A stretch of 64,000 nucleotides of DNA from Pseudomonas fluorescens (GTDB taxonomy: Bacteria; Pseudomonadota; Gammaproteobacteria; Pseudomonadales; Pseudomonadaceae). The position numbers and the translations under genes were made by a program. The notes beneath the pieces were generated by a model. That model was not told the DNA's origin, did no database searches, and worked only from the letters and a program-made list of their open reading frames with translations. The stretch covers positions 147,014 to 211,013 of the forward strand of contig NZ_KZ477992.1 in assembly GCF_002837185.1 (NCBI RefSeq). The letters are read 5' to 3'. Within the stretch, counting starts at the first letter, position 1. The number at the start of each line of letters is the position of its first letter. Below, piece by piece: positions 1-7,675 of the stretch.

Positions 1-429
1 CGTACCACGCGCAACATGGGCACGATGACGGTCGGGCCTGTCACCAGCGTCAAGGTGCCGAACAGCAGCGCCAGCATCCAGTCGAAACCCAGCAGCCAGT
101 GGGTTGCCAGGGTGATCACCGCCCAGGTCGTCAGCGCACCAAGGGTCACCAGTCGGTGCACCACGCTGCCGATTTCCTTCCATTCCGACAGATGCAGCGT
201 CAGGCTGCCCTCAAACAGGATCAATGCGACGGCCAGCGACACCAATGGCATCAGCAACGGGCCGAACATTTCCTGCGGGTCGAGCCAGCCAAGTACCGGC
301 CCCGCCAGAATTCCGCTCAATAACAGAAACAGAATCGCCGGCAATTTCAGGCGCCAGGCCAGCCATTGGCAGCCGAGCGCGGCCACACCGATACCGCCGA
401 AAGCCAACAAGATCTGTTGTTCGTTCATT
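1..429 (-). CDS. Na+/H+ antiporter (CPA1/NhaP type), N-terminal part
   Basis: Only the first 143 codons are present; the gene runs off the left edge. The reading starts MNEQQILLAFGGIGVAALGC and shows successive hydrophobic segments, including KLPAILFLLLSGILAGPVLG and a later TLVTGPTVIVPML segment. This layout of helices, with a Gly/Pro-rich first inverted-repeat half, is that of monovalent cation:proton antiporters of the CPA1 family in the inner membrane, which exchange H+ for Na+ or K+. In P. aeruginosa a sodium/hydrogen antiporter gene also lies next to xerD, from memory. It is transcribed away from xerD, so bases 430-536 must hold both promoters. Substrate specificity cannot be judged from this fragment. 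Confidence 0.75.
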
Positions 430-536
430 AAAGCTTCCTGTTCCTAGAAGTAGCGGGCTATGAAAGACTAGTGGCCCTTGCCACAGTTCACTAAATAAAA
501 TGGCGCCAAGCCCCTTGCCGCGTCGCTTGAGTAACC

Positions 537-1433
537 ATGCCCGCCATTGACCACCCGCTGATCGACCGCTTCCTTGACGCCCTTTGGTTGGAAAAAGGCC
601 TCTCGGACAACACTCGCCAGGCTTACCGCAGCGACCTGGCCCTGTTCAACGGTTGGTTGCAGGAGAAAAACCTGGAGCTGATCAATGCCGGGCGCGAGCT
701 GATCCTCGATCACTTGGCCTGGCGCCTCGAGCAACATTACAAGCCGCGTTCCACCGCGAGATTTCTCTCCGGTGTGCGTGGCTTTTATCGCTATCTGTTG
801 CGTGAAAAACTCATCGCAATCGATCCAACTCTACAAGTCGATATGCCGCAATTAGGTAGGCCTCTTCCTAAATCTTTGTCGGAAACTGACGTGGAGGCTC
901 TGTTGGCCGCGCCGGATCTCAGTGAGGCCATCGGCCAGCGTGATCGCGCCATGCTGGAAGTGCTCTACGCTTGCGGGCTGCGGGTCACCGAGCTGATCAG
1001 CCTGACCCTGGAGCAGGTCAACCTGCGCCAGGGCGTGTTGCGGGTGATGGGCAAGGGCAGCAAGGAGCGCCTGGTACCGATGGGGGAGGAGGCGATTGTG
1101 TGGGTCGAGCGTTACCTGCGCGATGCGCGTCACGAGCTGCTCGGTGGCCGTCCCAGTGATGTGCTGTTCCCCAGCCTGCGCGGCGAGCAGATGACCCGCC
1201 AGACCTTCTGGCACCGGATCAAGCACCAGGCCAAAGTGGCCGGGATCGGCAAGTCCCTGTCGCCGCATACCTTGCGTCATGCGTTCGCCACCCACTTGCT
1301 CAACCATGGCGCGGATCTGCGTGTGGTACAGATGCTGCTCGGCCACAGCGACTTGTCCACCACCCAGATCTACACCCATGTGGCACGGGCGCGCTTGCAG
1401 GAGATGCACGCCAAGCACCATCCACGCGGCTGA
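537..1433 (+). CDS. xerD: Site-specific tyrosine recombinase XerD
   Basis: XerD works with XerC at the dif site to resolve chromosome dimers at division, under control of FtsK. The 298-residue length equals E. coli XerD. All catalytic residues are visible: Arg149 (in ACGLR), Lys173, His244 and Arg247 (in SPHTLRH), His270 and the nucleophile Tyr279 (in TTQIYTH). The N-terminal half is the SAM-like core-binding domain. XerD rather than XerC is favoured by the neighbouring dsbC-hom-thrC order, the standard Pseudomonas xerD context. The ATG used gives the standard N-terminus. It is followed after 142 bases by dsbC on the same strand. Confidence 0.96.
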   Translation: MPAIDHPLIDRFLDALWLEKGLSDNTRQAYRSDLALFNGWLQEKNLELINAGRELILDHLAWRLEQHYKPRSTARFLSGVRGFYRYLLREKLIAIDPTLQVDMPQLGRPLPKSLSETDVEALLAAPDLSEAIGQRDRAMLEVLYACGLRVTELISLTLEQVNLRQGVLRVMGKGSKERLVPMGEEAIVWVERYLRDARHELLGGRPSDVLFPSLRGEQMTRQTFWHRIKHQAKVAGIGKSLSPHTLRHAFATHLLNHGADLRVVQMLLGHSDLSTTQIYTHVARARLQEMHAKHHPRG

Positions 1434-1575
1434 AAAATCCCAATTTGTTCGGCTGCGGGCTGCCCTGCGGCCCAACTGTGGTAGGCTTTGCCGGTTCGCA
1501 AAGGCGACGGTCCACACCCCCGGTTTCCAATCGGCGTAGCTGCACCCGTCCCTGCATCTGCCTTCAGGAGTTACC

Positions 1576-2307
1576 ATGCGCTTGACCCAGATTATTGCCG
1601 CCGCAGCCATTGCGTTGGTTTCCACCTTTGCCGTCGCCGACGATGCGGCTGAGCAGGCCATTCGCAAGAGCCTGGTCAACCTGCAACTCGATACCCCCAT
1701 CGAAAGCATCAGTGCCAGCCCCATGGCCGGTCTGTACGAAGTCAAGCTCAAGGGCAGCCGCGTGCTGTACGCCAGTGCCGATGGCCAGTACATCGTTCAG
1801 GGCTACCTGTTCCAGCTCAAGGACGGCAAGCCGGTCAACCTGACCGAGAAAGCCGAACGCCTCGGCGTGTCCAAGCTGATCAACGGTATTCCCGTGGCTG
1901 AAACCGTGGTGTACCCGGCCATCGGTGAGACCAAGACCCACATCACCGTGTTCACCGACACCACCTGCCCGTATTGCCACAAGCTGCACGCCGAAGTGCC
2001 TGCATTGAACAAGCTGGGTGTGGAAGTGCGCTATGTCGCATTCCCGCGCCAGGGCCTGGGTTCGCCGGGTGATGAGCAGTTGCAGGCGGTCTGGTGCTCG
2101 GCCGACAAGAAAGCGGCCATGGACAAGATGGTCGATGGCAAGGAAATCAAGGCGGCCAAATGCGCCAATCCGGTTTCCAAGCAGTTCGCCCTGGGCCAGT
2201 CCATCGGCGTGAACGGCACACCGGCCATCGTCTTGGCCGACGGCCAGGTGATTCCGGGCTACCAGCCGGCACCACAAGTTGCCAAACTGGCACTGGGTGC
2301 CAAGTAA
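1576..2307 (+). CDS. dsbC: Periplasmic disulfide isomerase DsbC
   Basis: DsbC is a V-shaped periplasmic homodimer that reshuffles wrong disulfides and is kept reduced by DsbD. The 243-residue product has a signal peptide (MRLTQIIAAAAIALVSTFAV, cleaved near residue 21), an N-terminal dimerisation domain, and a thioredoxin-like domain with the active site C131-P-Y-C134. The cis-proline loop is seen in GTPA near residue 216, and a second cysteine pair (C174, C196) matches the structural disulfide of DsbC. A CAGGAG ribosome site lies 5 bases before the ATG. It lies between xerD and hom, the order I know from other pseudomonads. Confidence 0.96.
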   Translation: MRLTQIIAAAAIALVSTFAVADDAAEQAIRKSLVNLQLDTPIESISASPMAGLYEVKLKGSRVLYASADGQYIVQGYLFQLKDGKPVNLTEKAERLGVSKLINGIPVAETVVYPAIGETKTHITVFTDTTCPYCHKLHAEVPALNKLGVEVRYVAFPRQGLGSPGDEQLQAVWCSADKKAAMDKMVDGKEIKAAKCANPVSKQFALGQSIGVNGTPAIVLADGQVIPGYQPAPQVAKLALGAK

Positions 2308-2314
2308 GCATTAA

Positions 2315-2418
2315 TCGTCGAGCCTTCGACGAGCATGATCGGCCGAACCGTCGGCGGGTCATTAATTGAGAGCCGCAGTTGTGCGGCTGTGTTCCACGGC
2401 CGACCTCGCGTCGGCCGT
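2315..2418 (+). promoter_or_regulatory. Folded leader upstream of hom: four successive hairpins
   Basis: Between dsbC and the hom start lie four perfect inverted repeats in a row: 2315-2332 (TCGTCGA/TCGACGA), 2343-2355 (GCCGA/TCGGC), 2371-2388 (AGCCGCA/TGCGGCT) and 2396-2418 (ACGGCCGAC/GTCGGCCGT, 9 bp, loop CTCGC). The last ends 5 bases before the GGGGAG ribosome site of hom. None has a T-run, so they are not simple terminators. A role in controlling hom translation or in protecting the mRNA end after dsbC is inference. Confidence 0.5.
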
Positions 2419-2436
2419 TTCATGGGGAGTTCTTCA

Positions 2437-3741
2437 GTGAAACCGGTCAAAGTAGGCATCTGTGGGTTAGGGACCGTCGGTGGCGGCACCTTCAACGTAC
2501 TTCAGCGTAACGCTGAAGAAATTTCCCGCCGTGCAGGGCGTGAGATTGAAGTGGCGCAGATTGCCACGCGTTCGCCGAAGCCTCAGTTCGAAACGACCGG
2601 TATTGCGATTACCAACGATGTGTTCGCCGTGGCCACCAACCCTGACATCGATATAGTCATCGAGCTGGTAGGCGGCTATACCGTAGCCCGCGAGCTGGTG
2701 CTCAAGGCCATCGAGAACGGCAAGCACGTGGTCACCGCCAACAAGGCGCTGATCGCCGTGCACGGTAACGAAATCTTCGCCAAGGCCCGTGAGAAGGGCG
2801 TGATCGTGGCGTTCGAAGCCGCCGTGGCCGGCGGCATCCCGGTGATCAAGGCGATTCGTGAAGGCCTGTCCGCCAACCGCATCAATTGGGTCGCCGGTAT
2901 CATCAACGGCACCGGTAACTTCATCCTTACCGAAATGCGCGAAAAGGGTCGCACCTTCGACGACGTGCTGGCTGAAGCCCAGGCCCTGGGTTATGCCGAA
3001 GCCGACCCGACCTTTGACGTGGAAGGCATCGATGCGGCCCACAAGCTGACCATCCTGGCGTCCATCGCCTTTGGTGTCCCGCTGCAGTTCGACAAGGCCT
3101 ACACCGAAGGCATCACCAAACTGACCACCGCCGACGTGAACTACGCCGAAGCCCTGGGCTACCGCATCAAGCACCTCGGTGTGGCGCGCAGCACCCCGGC
3201 CGGTATCGAATTGCGTGTGCACCCGACACTGATCCCGGCCGACCGCCTGATCGCCAACGTCAATGGCGTGATGAACGCGGTGATGGTCAACGGTGATGCC
3301 GCCGGCTCCACCCTGTTCTACGGCGCCGGTGCCGGCATGGAACCGACCGCTTCCTCGGTAATCGCCGACCTGGTGGATGTGGTTCGCGCCATGACCAGCG
3401 ACCCGGAAAACCGCGTACCGCACCTCGCCTTCCAGCCGGACTCGCTGTCGGCCCACCCGATCCTGCCGATCGAAGCCTGCGAAAGCGCCTACTACCTGCG
3501 CATCCAGGCCCAGGATCATCCGGGCGTGCTGGCCCAGGTGGCGAGTATCCTGTCGGAGCGCGGGATCAACATCGAGTCGATCATGCAGAAGGAAGTCGAG
3601 GAGCAGAACGGCCAGGTGCCGATGATCCTGCTGACCCACCGCGTGCTCGAGCAGCATATCAACGATGCCATCCGAGCACTCGAAGCGCTCCAGGGCGTGG
3701 TTGGACCGGTGGTCCGTATCCGCGTCGAGCATTTGAATTAA
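2437..3741 (+). CDS. hom: Homoserine dehydrogenase
   Basis: Reduces aspartate semialdehyde to homoserine with NAD(P)H, the branch point toward threonine and methionine. The 434-residue protein opens with the Rossmann motif GICGLGTVGGG, has the NGTGNFILT substrate-binding motif in the middle, and ends with an ACT domain (YYLRIQAQDHPGVLAQVAS, from about residue 350) for threonine feedback. I use the GTG at 2437, with GGGGAG at 2424-2429 and a 7-base spacer. An in-frame ATG at 2422 overlaps that ribosome site and is less likely. thrC follows after 103 bases on the same strand, as in other pseudomonads, so the two steps are probably co-expressed. Confidence 0.95.
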   Translation: MKPVKVGICGLGTVGGGTFNVLQRNAEEISRRAGREIEVAQIATRSPKPQFETTGIAITNDVFAVATNPDIDIVIELVGGYTVARELVLKAIENGKHVVTANKALIAVHGNEIFAKAREKGVIVAFEAAVAGGIPVIKAIREGLSANRINWVAGIINGTGNFILTEMREKGRTFDDVLAEAQALGYAEADPTFDVEGIDAAHKLTILASIAFGVPLQFDKAYTEGITKLTTADVNYAEALGYRIKHLGVARSTPAGIELRVHPTLIPADRLIANVNGVMNAVMVNGDAAGSTLFYGAGAGMEPTASSVIADLVDVVRAMTSDPENRVPHLAFQPDSLSAHPILPIEACESAYYLRIQAQDHPGVLAQVASILSERGINIESIMQKEVEEQNGQVPMILLTHRVLEQHINDAIRALEALQGVVGPVVRIRVEHLN

Positions 3742-3742
3742 T

Positions 3743-3830
3743 TCAGCTGCAAGCGGTTAGCTACAAGCTGCAAGTAAAAGCCGATTCGCTCTAACTTGCC
3801 GCTTGTAACTTGAAGCTTGAAGCCCAAACC
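3743..3830. repeat. Intergenic repeat with 14-bp hairpin (AGCTACAAGC/GCTTGTA type)
   Basis: The gap between hom and thrC holds TACAAGCTGCAAGT (3762-3775) facing ACTTGCCGCTTGTA (3794-3807), an inverted repeat with one mismatch, followed by two TTGAAGC units. The same words recur at 8225-8293 before recJ, which marks it as a dispersed Pseudomonas intergenic repeat different from the TGTGGGAGG family. It could fold in the hom-thrC mRNA. Confidence 0.6.
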
Positions 3831-3844
3831 GAAGGTTTGCCCCT

Positions 3845-5254
3845 ATGCGCTATATCAGCACCCGCGGCCAGGCACCGGCCCTGAATTTCGAAGATGTTCT
3901 GCTGGCAGGCCTTGCCACCGACGGCGGCCTGTACGTGCCGGAGAACCTGCCACGCTTCACCCAGGAAGAAATCGCTTCCTGGGCCGGCCTGCCGTACCAC
4001 GAGCTGGCATTCCGAGTGATGCGCCCGTTCGTCACCGGCAGCATTCCGGATGCGGATTTCAAGAAGATCCTGGAAGAAACGTACGGCGTGTTTTCCCACA
4101 GCGCCATTGCGCCCCTGCGCCAGTTGAACGGCAACGAGTGGGTGCTTGAGCTGTTCCACGGCCCGACCCTGGCGTTCAAGGACTTTGCCCTGCAATTGCT
4201 GGGTCGCCTGCTCGACTACGTACTGGAAAAACGCGGCGAGCGCGTAGTGATCATCGGCGCCACTTCCGGTGATACCGGCTCGGCGGCCATCGAAGGGTGC
4301 AAGCACTGCGAAAACGTCGACATCTTCATCCTGCACCCGCACAAGCGCGTCTCGGAGGTGCAGCGTCGCCAGATGACCACCATTTTCGGTGAGAACATCC
4401 ACAACATCGCCATCGAAGGCAACTTCGATGACTGCCAGGAAATGGTCAAGAACAGCTTTGCCGACCAGAGTTTCCTCAAGGGCACGCGACTGGTGGCGGT
4501 AAACTCGATCAACTGGGCGCGGATCATGGCCCAGATCGTCTACTACTTCCACGCCTCCCTGCAGTTGGGCGGCCCGGCGCGTTCGGTGTCGTTCTCGGTG
4601 CCGACCGGCAACTTCGGCGACATCTTCGCCGGCTACCTGGCGCGCAACATGGGCCTGCCGATCAATCAGTTGATCGTCGCGACCAACCGCAACGACATCC
4701 TGCACCGCTTCATGAGCGGCAACGGGTACGTCAAGGAAACCCTGCACGCCACGCTGTCGCCGTCGATGGACATCATGGTGTCGTCGAACTTCGAACGCCT
4801 GCTGTTCGACATGCACGGTCGCAATGGCGCGGCGTTGGCCGAGCTGATGAACAGCTTCAAGCAAGGTGGCGGTTTCAGTGTCGAGCAAGAGCGCTGGACC
4901 GAAACCCGCAAGCTGTTCGACTCCCTGGCGGTGGACGACGCGCAGACCTGCGAAACCATCGCCGAGGTCTACGCCCAGACCGGCGAGTTGCTTGACCCGC
5001 ACACGGCCATCGGTGTGAAGGCCGCCCGCGAGTGCCGTCGCAGCCTGGATGTCCCGATGGTGATCCTTGGCACTGCGCACCCGGTCAAATTCCCCGAAGC
5101 GGTGGAAAAGGCCGGTGTTGGCAAGGCCCTGGAGTTGCCGCAGCACCTGGCTGATCTGTTCGAGCGCGAAGAGCGTTGCACGGTGCTGGCTAACGACCTG
5201 AAGACTGTGCAGGCGTTTGTCAGCCAGCATGGCAATCGGGGCAAGCCGCTGTAA
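3845..5254 (+). CDS. thrC: Threonine synthase
   Basis: Converts O-phosphohomoserine to threonine with pyridoxal phosphate. At 469 residues it fits the long bacterial form. The N-terminus MRYISTRGQAPALNFEDVLL is characteristic of the family. The PLP lysine is Lys112 in GPTLAFKDFALQ, and the phosphate-binding/substrate loop is seen in GATSGDTGSAAIEG. It completes the threonine branch started by hom upstream. A Rho-independent terminator lies just after its stop codon, so the hom-thrC unit ends here. Confidence 0.96.
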   Translation: MRYISTRGQAPALNFEDVLLAGLATDGGLYVPENLPRFTQEEIASWAGLPYHELAFRVMRPFVTGSIPDADFKKILEETYGVFSHSAIAPLRQLNGNEWVLELFHGPTLAFKDFALQLLGRLLDYVLEKRGERVVIIGATSGDTGSAAIEGCKHCENVDIFILHPHKRVSEVQRRQMTTIFGENIHNIAIEGNFDDCQEMVKNSFADQSFLKGTRLVAVNSINWARIMAQIVYYFHASLQLGGPARSVSFSVPTGNFGDIFAGYLARNMGLPINQLIVATNRNDILHRFMSGNGYVKETLHATLSPSMDIMVSSNFERLLFDMHGRNGAALAELMNSFKQGGGFSVEQERWTETRKLFDSLAVDDAQTCETIAEVYAQTGELLDPHTAIGVKAARECRRSLDVPMVILGTAHPVKFPEAVEKAGVGKALELPQHLADLFEREERCTVLANDLKTVQAFVSQHGNRGKPL

Positions 5255-5272
5255 GGCGCACCGCGTAGACAA

Positions 5273-5313
5273 CAACGCCGCTTTCCCTTCCCTGGGTCAG
5301 CGGCGTTTTTTGT
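5273..5313 (+). terminator. Rho-independent terminator after thrC
   Basis: AACGCCGCT (5274-5282) pairs perfectly with AGCGGCGTT (5299-5307), followed by a T-run. It lies 20 bases after the thrC stop and ends the hom-thrC transcript. Confidence 0.9.
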
Positions 5314-5339
5314 TTCTGGCAGGCCCGGCAACGTGCTGT

Positions 5340-5564
5340 TTACAGGAGCAGTTTAATAGCCACTCCAGTGATTGAGGCAATCGTTGCGACCACGGCCATC
5401 GCTACGCCCATGGGGTACCAGAAAGTTTCGCAATTTATCTTCAGTGATTCCGATTTGAGCTTATCTTGCTCAGCCTGCATGCGTGATATTTCGGCATAGA
5501 TGCGCCTTACATCGGCATGCATCCTCTCCATCGATGCTTGCTGTTCATTTTGTTCCAACATCAT
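5340..5564 (-). CDS. Small membrane protein with N-terminal coiled coil, unknown function
   Basis: I do not recognise a named family. The 74-residue product begins MMLEQNEQQASMERMHADVR, continues as a heptad-like charged helix (a likely coiled coil, residues 5-45), and ends in one hydrophobic segment (YPMGVAMAVVATIASITGVA) at the extreme C-terminus. That is a tail-anchored layout, with the helix in the cytoplasm. The start at 5564 is chosen because GAAGG lies 6 bases upstream; ATGs at 5579 and 5570 are further or touching the ribosome site. It stands alone, convergent with thrC. The base composition is less GC-rich than the neighbours. Confidence 0.6.
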   Translation of the reverse strand: MMLEQNEQQASMERMHADVRRIYAEISRMQAEQDKLKSESLKINCETFWYPMGVAMAVVATIASITGVAIKLLL

Positions 5565-5820
5565 TTTCATCCTTCGCAATAAGGGCCTATGACATGCACT
5601 CTGCCTGCACGGCAGGGTGATCAGCGCTCACCGAGTATAGGATTCACGCCTGGCCTGCGCGCTCGGCGTAGCCCAAAACCGCAACCCATTGCGTAAGCAG
5701 TTATGTGTCGCCGTTTTTTGCCTGTCATGTTGCAAGCGCATGCTGGAGACGTCATCCCCGCACAACCCTTGAAAGACGAAAAAGCGAACTTTCCTACGTC
5801 ACAACCAGTCACTAGGAGAG

Positions 5821-5859
5821 ATGCAGCACCCGTTGAAACGATTGTTCCCGAACTATTGA
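5821..5859 (+). CDS. Possible 12-residue leader ORF before the DUF3509 gene
   Basis: AGGAGAG at 5814-5820 directly precedes an ATG that opens a 12-codon frame (MQHPLKRLFPNY) ending in TGA at 5857-5859. The next possible start, GTG, follows at once at 5860, with the DUF3509 ATG at 5872. Translation could be coupled. Against it, only 2 bases separate AGGAG from the ATG, which is short. A tentative call. Confidence 0.25.
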   Translation: MQHPLKRLFPNY

Positions 5860-5871
5860 GTGGTGATCGAG

Positions 5872-6156
5872 ATGGAAAGTATCAGCCTGTTGCTCGAAGA
5901 AGCACTGAGCCCTTATCTGGTTACGCTGACCACCTCTGGTGTGCAGGGCGAATGCCTGGTGACCGTGAAGAACCCCGGTGGCGCCATCATGGTCGAGCGC
6001 GAATTCAACCGCGCACAGTTGACCGACAAGCGCGCGCTGGTGGATGTGGTGGATTGCCTGCTGCGCGATTTGAAAATCGCCGAAGGTCGACTTGAGCCCT
6101 CGGTCATCGCAGCCCTGCGAAACGCCGCCATGACACGAACCCCGGTGTGCGCATGA
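5872..6156 (+). CDS. DUF3509 family protein
   Basis: A 94-residue cytoplasmic protein starting MESISLLLEEALSPYLVTLT, recognised as the DUF3509 family, which is almost confined to Pseudomonas and has no known function. The body holds VTVKNPGGAIMVEREFNRAQ and a C-terminal helix RALVDVVDCLLRDLKIAEG. The ATG at 5872 gives the usual family N-terminus; in-frame GTGs at 5860 and 5863 are possible, and no strong ribosome site stands before either, which fits translational coupling to the small upstream frame. A probable small RNA follows downstream on the same strand. Members are often stress- or stationary-phase-regulated, but nothing in this sequence proves that here. Confidence 0.75.
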   Translation: MESISLLLEEALSPYLVTLTTSGVQGECLVTVKNPGGAIMVEREFNRAQLTDKRALVDVVDCLLRDLKIAEGRLEPSVIAALRNAAMTRTPVCA

Positions 6157-6199
6157 AGAATTATTTATCCTTCGAAACTTCCTACGGCATGGCCGGTCA

Positions 6200-6312
6200 G
6201 AGTTTGTAACAGCAAGAGCAAACATTGTGCTCCGGTGTTTGTGGCTTGTTGTACTGGTCTTTGTAGATCACGTTTAACCCCGAGTTGTCTCCCCACTCCT
6301 CGGGGTTTCTTT
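6200..6312 (+). ncRNA. Probable small regulatory RNA with own terminator
   Basis: The gap between the DUF3509 gene and the CoA-transferase gene folds like a small RNA. CAGCAAG (6210-6216) pairs with CTTGTTG (6245-6251), and CAAACA (6219-6224) with TGTTTG (6236-6241), giving a long hairpin with an 11-base loop. A single-stranded stretch follows, then a Rho-independent terminator at 6276-6312. The A/C-rich 5' part resembles Hfq-binding stretches. The 5' end near 6200 is a guess. It could also be a structured 3' end of the DUF3509 mRNA. I cannot name it; RgsA is one Pseudomonas RNA to test against. Confidence 0.5.
6276..6312 (+). terminator. Rho-independent terminator
   Basis: AACCCCGAG (6276-6284) pairs with CTCGGGGTT (6299-6307), followed by TTTCTTTTT on the + strand. 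It ends the DUF3509/small-RNA transcript and lies before the convergent CoA-transferase gene. Confidence 0.85.
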
Positions 6313-6339
6313 TTGCCTGGGATTTGGCACGGCGCGCGC

Positions 6340-7539
6340 TCAGATCGCGCCATCGGCACGCAGGCGGGCGATGGCCGCCGCGTCATAGCCCAGAGCGTTG
6401 AGCACCACAGTGTTGTGCTCGCCCAATTGCGGTCCTACCCATTCGCAGCTGCCTGGCGTATCCGACAGCTTGGGCACGATGCCGGGCATCTTGAAAGCCT
6501 TGCCACCCGGCAGTTGCGCGCTGAGGAACATCTCCCGGGCCAGGAACTGCGGGTCACCCAGCATGTCTTCGGCACTGTAGATGCGGCTGGCGGGCACCTG
6601 GGCCTGATTCAACTGCGCCATGACCTGCTCCAGCGGCAGGGCGTTGACCCAGCGATCGATCACCCCGTACAGCTCATCGCGGCGGCTGTCACGCCCGTCA
6701 TTGCTGGCAAGCGCCGGGTCGTTCGCCAGATCGTCGCGGCCGATGGCGACCATGAAGCGCTTGAAGATCGCATCGCCATTGGCGCCAATCTGCACATGTT
6801 TGCCGTCGGCGCTGGTGTGGATCGAGGAGGGCGTAATACCCGGCATGATATTGCCGGTGCGTTCGCGAATGAAGCCGAACACGTCGAACTCGGGAATCAT
6901 GCTTTCCATCATGGCGAAGATGGCTTCGTACAGCGCCACGTCCACCACCTGGCCGAGGCCACCGTTGACTTCACGATGACGCAGGGCCATCAGCGCACCG
7001 ATCACCGCCCACAGCGCGGCAATCGAGTCACCGATGGAAATCCCGGTGCGCACGGGCGGGCGGTCTTCGAAGCCGGTGATGTAGCGCAAGCCGCCCATGG
7101 ACTCGCCCACCGCGCCAAACCCCGGTTGGTCTTTCATTGGCCCGGTCTGGCCGAAGCCGGAAAGGCGCACCATCACCAGCCTGGGGTTCAGTGCGTGCAG
7201 GGTCTCCCAGCCCAGGCCGAGTTTTTCCAGCACGCCGGGGCGGAAGTTTTCGATCAGGATGTCGGCGTCGGCCAGCAATTGCTTGAGGATCGCCAGGCCA
7301 TCCGGGTGCTTGAGGTTGAGGGTTAGCGACTGCTTGTTACGCGCCTGCACGAACCACCACAGCGAGGTGCCTTCATACAATTTGCGCCATTTGCGCAGGG
7401 GGTCGCCGCCGTCCGGGGATTCGACCTTGATCACCTCGGCGCCAAACTCGGCGCAGATACGTGAGGCAAACGGGCCGGCAATCAGGGTGCCGAGTTCGAT
7501 GACTTTCAGGCCGGCAAGTGGTTTGGCATTAAGCGACAT
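6340..7539 (-). CDS. Class III CoA-transferase (CaiB/BaiF/Frc family)
   Basis: Family III enzymes move CoA between acids (formyl-CoA:oxalate, carnitine and succinyl-CoA-dependent types) through an aspartyl-CoA intermediate. The 399-residue length is typical. The N-terminal motif PLAGLKVIELGTLIAGPFAS, the pair VIKVESP and NKQSLTLNLKHPDG, and the catalytic Asp171 in GISIGDSIAALWA all fit. The acyl acceptor cannot be told from sequence; dicarboxylate or acyl substrates such as glutarate are possible. It stands alone between a small RNA (convergent) and yaeQ (divergent), so context gives no pathway. AAGGAT lies just ahead of the ATG at 7539. Confidence 0.88.
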   Translation of the reverse strand: MSLNAKPLAGLKVIELGTLIAGPFASRICAEFGAEVIKVESPDGGDPLRKWRKLYEGTSLWWFVQARNKQSLTLNLKHPDGLAILKQLLADADILIENFRPGVLEKLGLGWETLHALNPRLVMVRLSGFGQTGPMKDQPGFGAVGESMGGLRYITGFEDRPPVRTGISIGDSIAALWAVIGALMALRHREVNGGLGQVVDVALYEAIFAMMESMIPEFDVFGFIRERTGNIMPGITPSSIHTSADGKHVQIGANGDAIFKRFMVAIGRDDLANDPALASNDGRDSRRDELYGVIDRWVNALPLEQVMAQLNQAQVPASRIYSAEDMLGDPQFLAREMFLSAQLPGGKAFKMPGIVPKLSDTPGSCEWVGPQLGEHNTVVLNALGYDAAAIARLRADGAI

Positions 7540-7675
7540 GGGGATCCTTGAGCGCGCGGGACGGTGACGTACTGCTTTTTAACATAGGCGGGCAGCCTGG
7601 ATGCAGCGCAGTATTCGTTGATTGGCCTCGCCATCGGTTAGACTGGCCGCCTTTCCTTGTCTCCAGAGCCCGTTC

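Noticed and set aside
2315..2436. Classic threonine attenuator before hom
   Set aside because: There is no short frame rich in Thr/Ile codons and no hairpin with a T-run, so ribosome-stalling attenuation is not supported.
2467..3732. Long open frame of 421 codons antisense to hom
   Set aside because: It mirrors the hom codon structure in a GC-rich genome; its product is His/Gln/Gly-rich without any domain. The same reason removes the frames antisense to thrC (3791-5275), proS (17178-18935), ampG (19021-20589), groEL (24142-25371), edd (48425-50101) and fumarase (61164-62846).
5703..6095. A 130-codon frame overlapping the DUF3509 gene
   Set aside because: It overlaps the recognised gene in another frame, has no ribosome site, and its product shows no family features.
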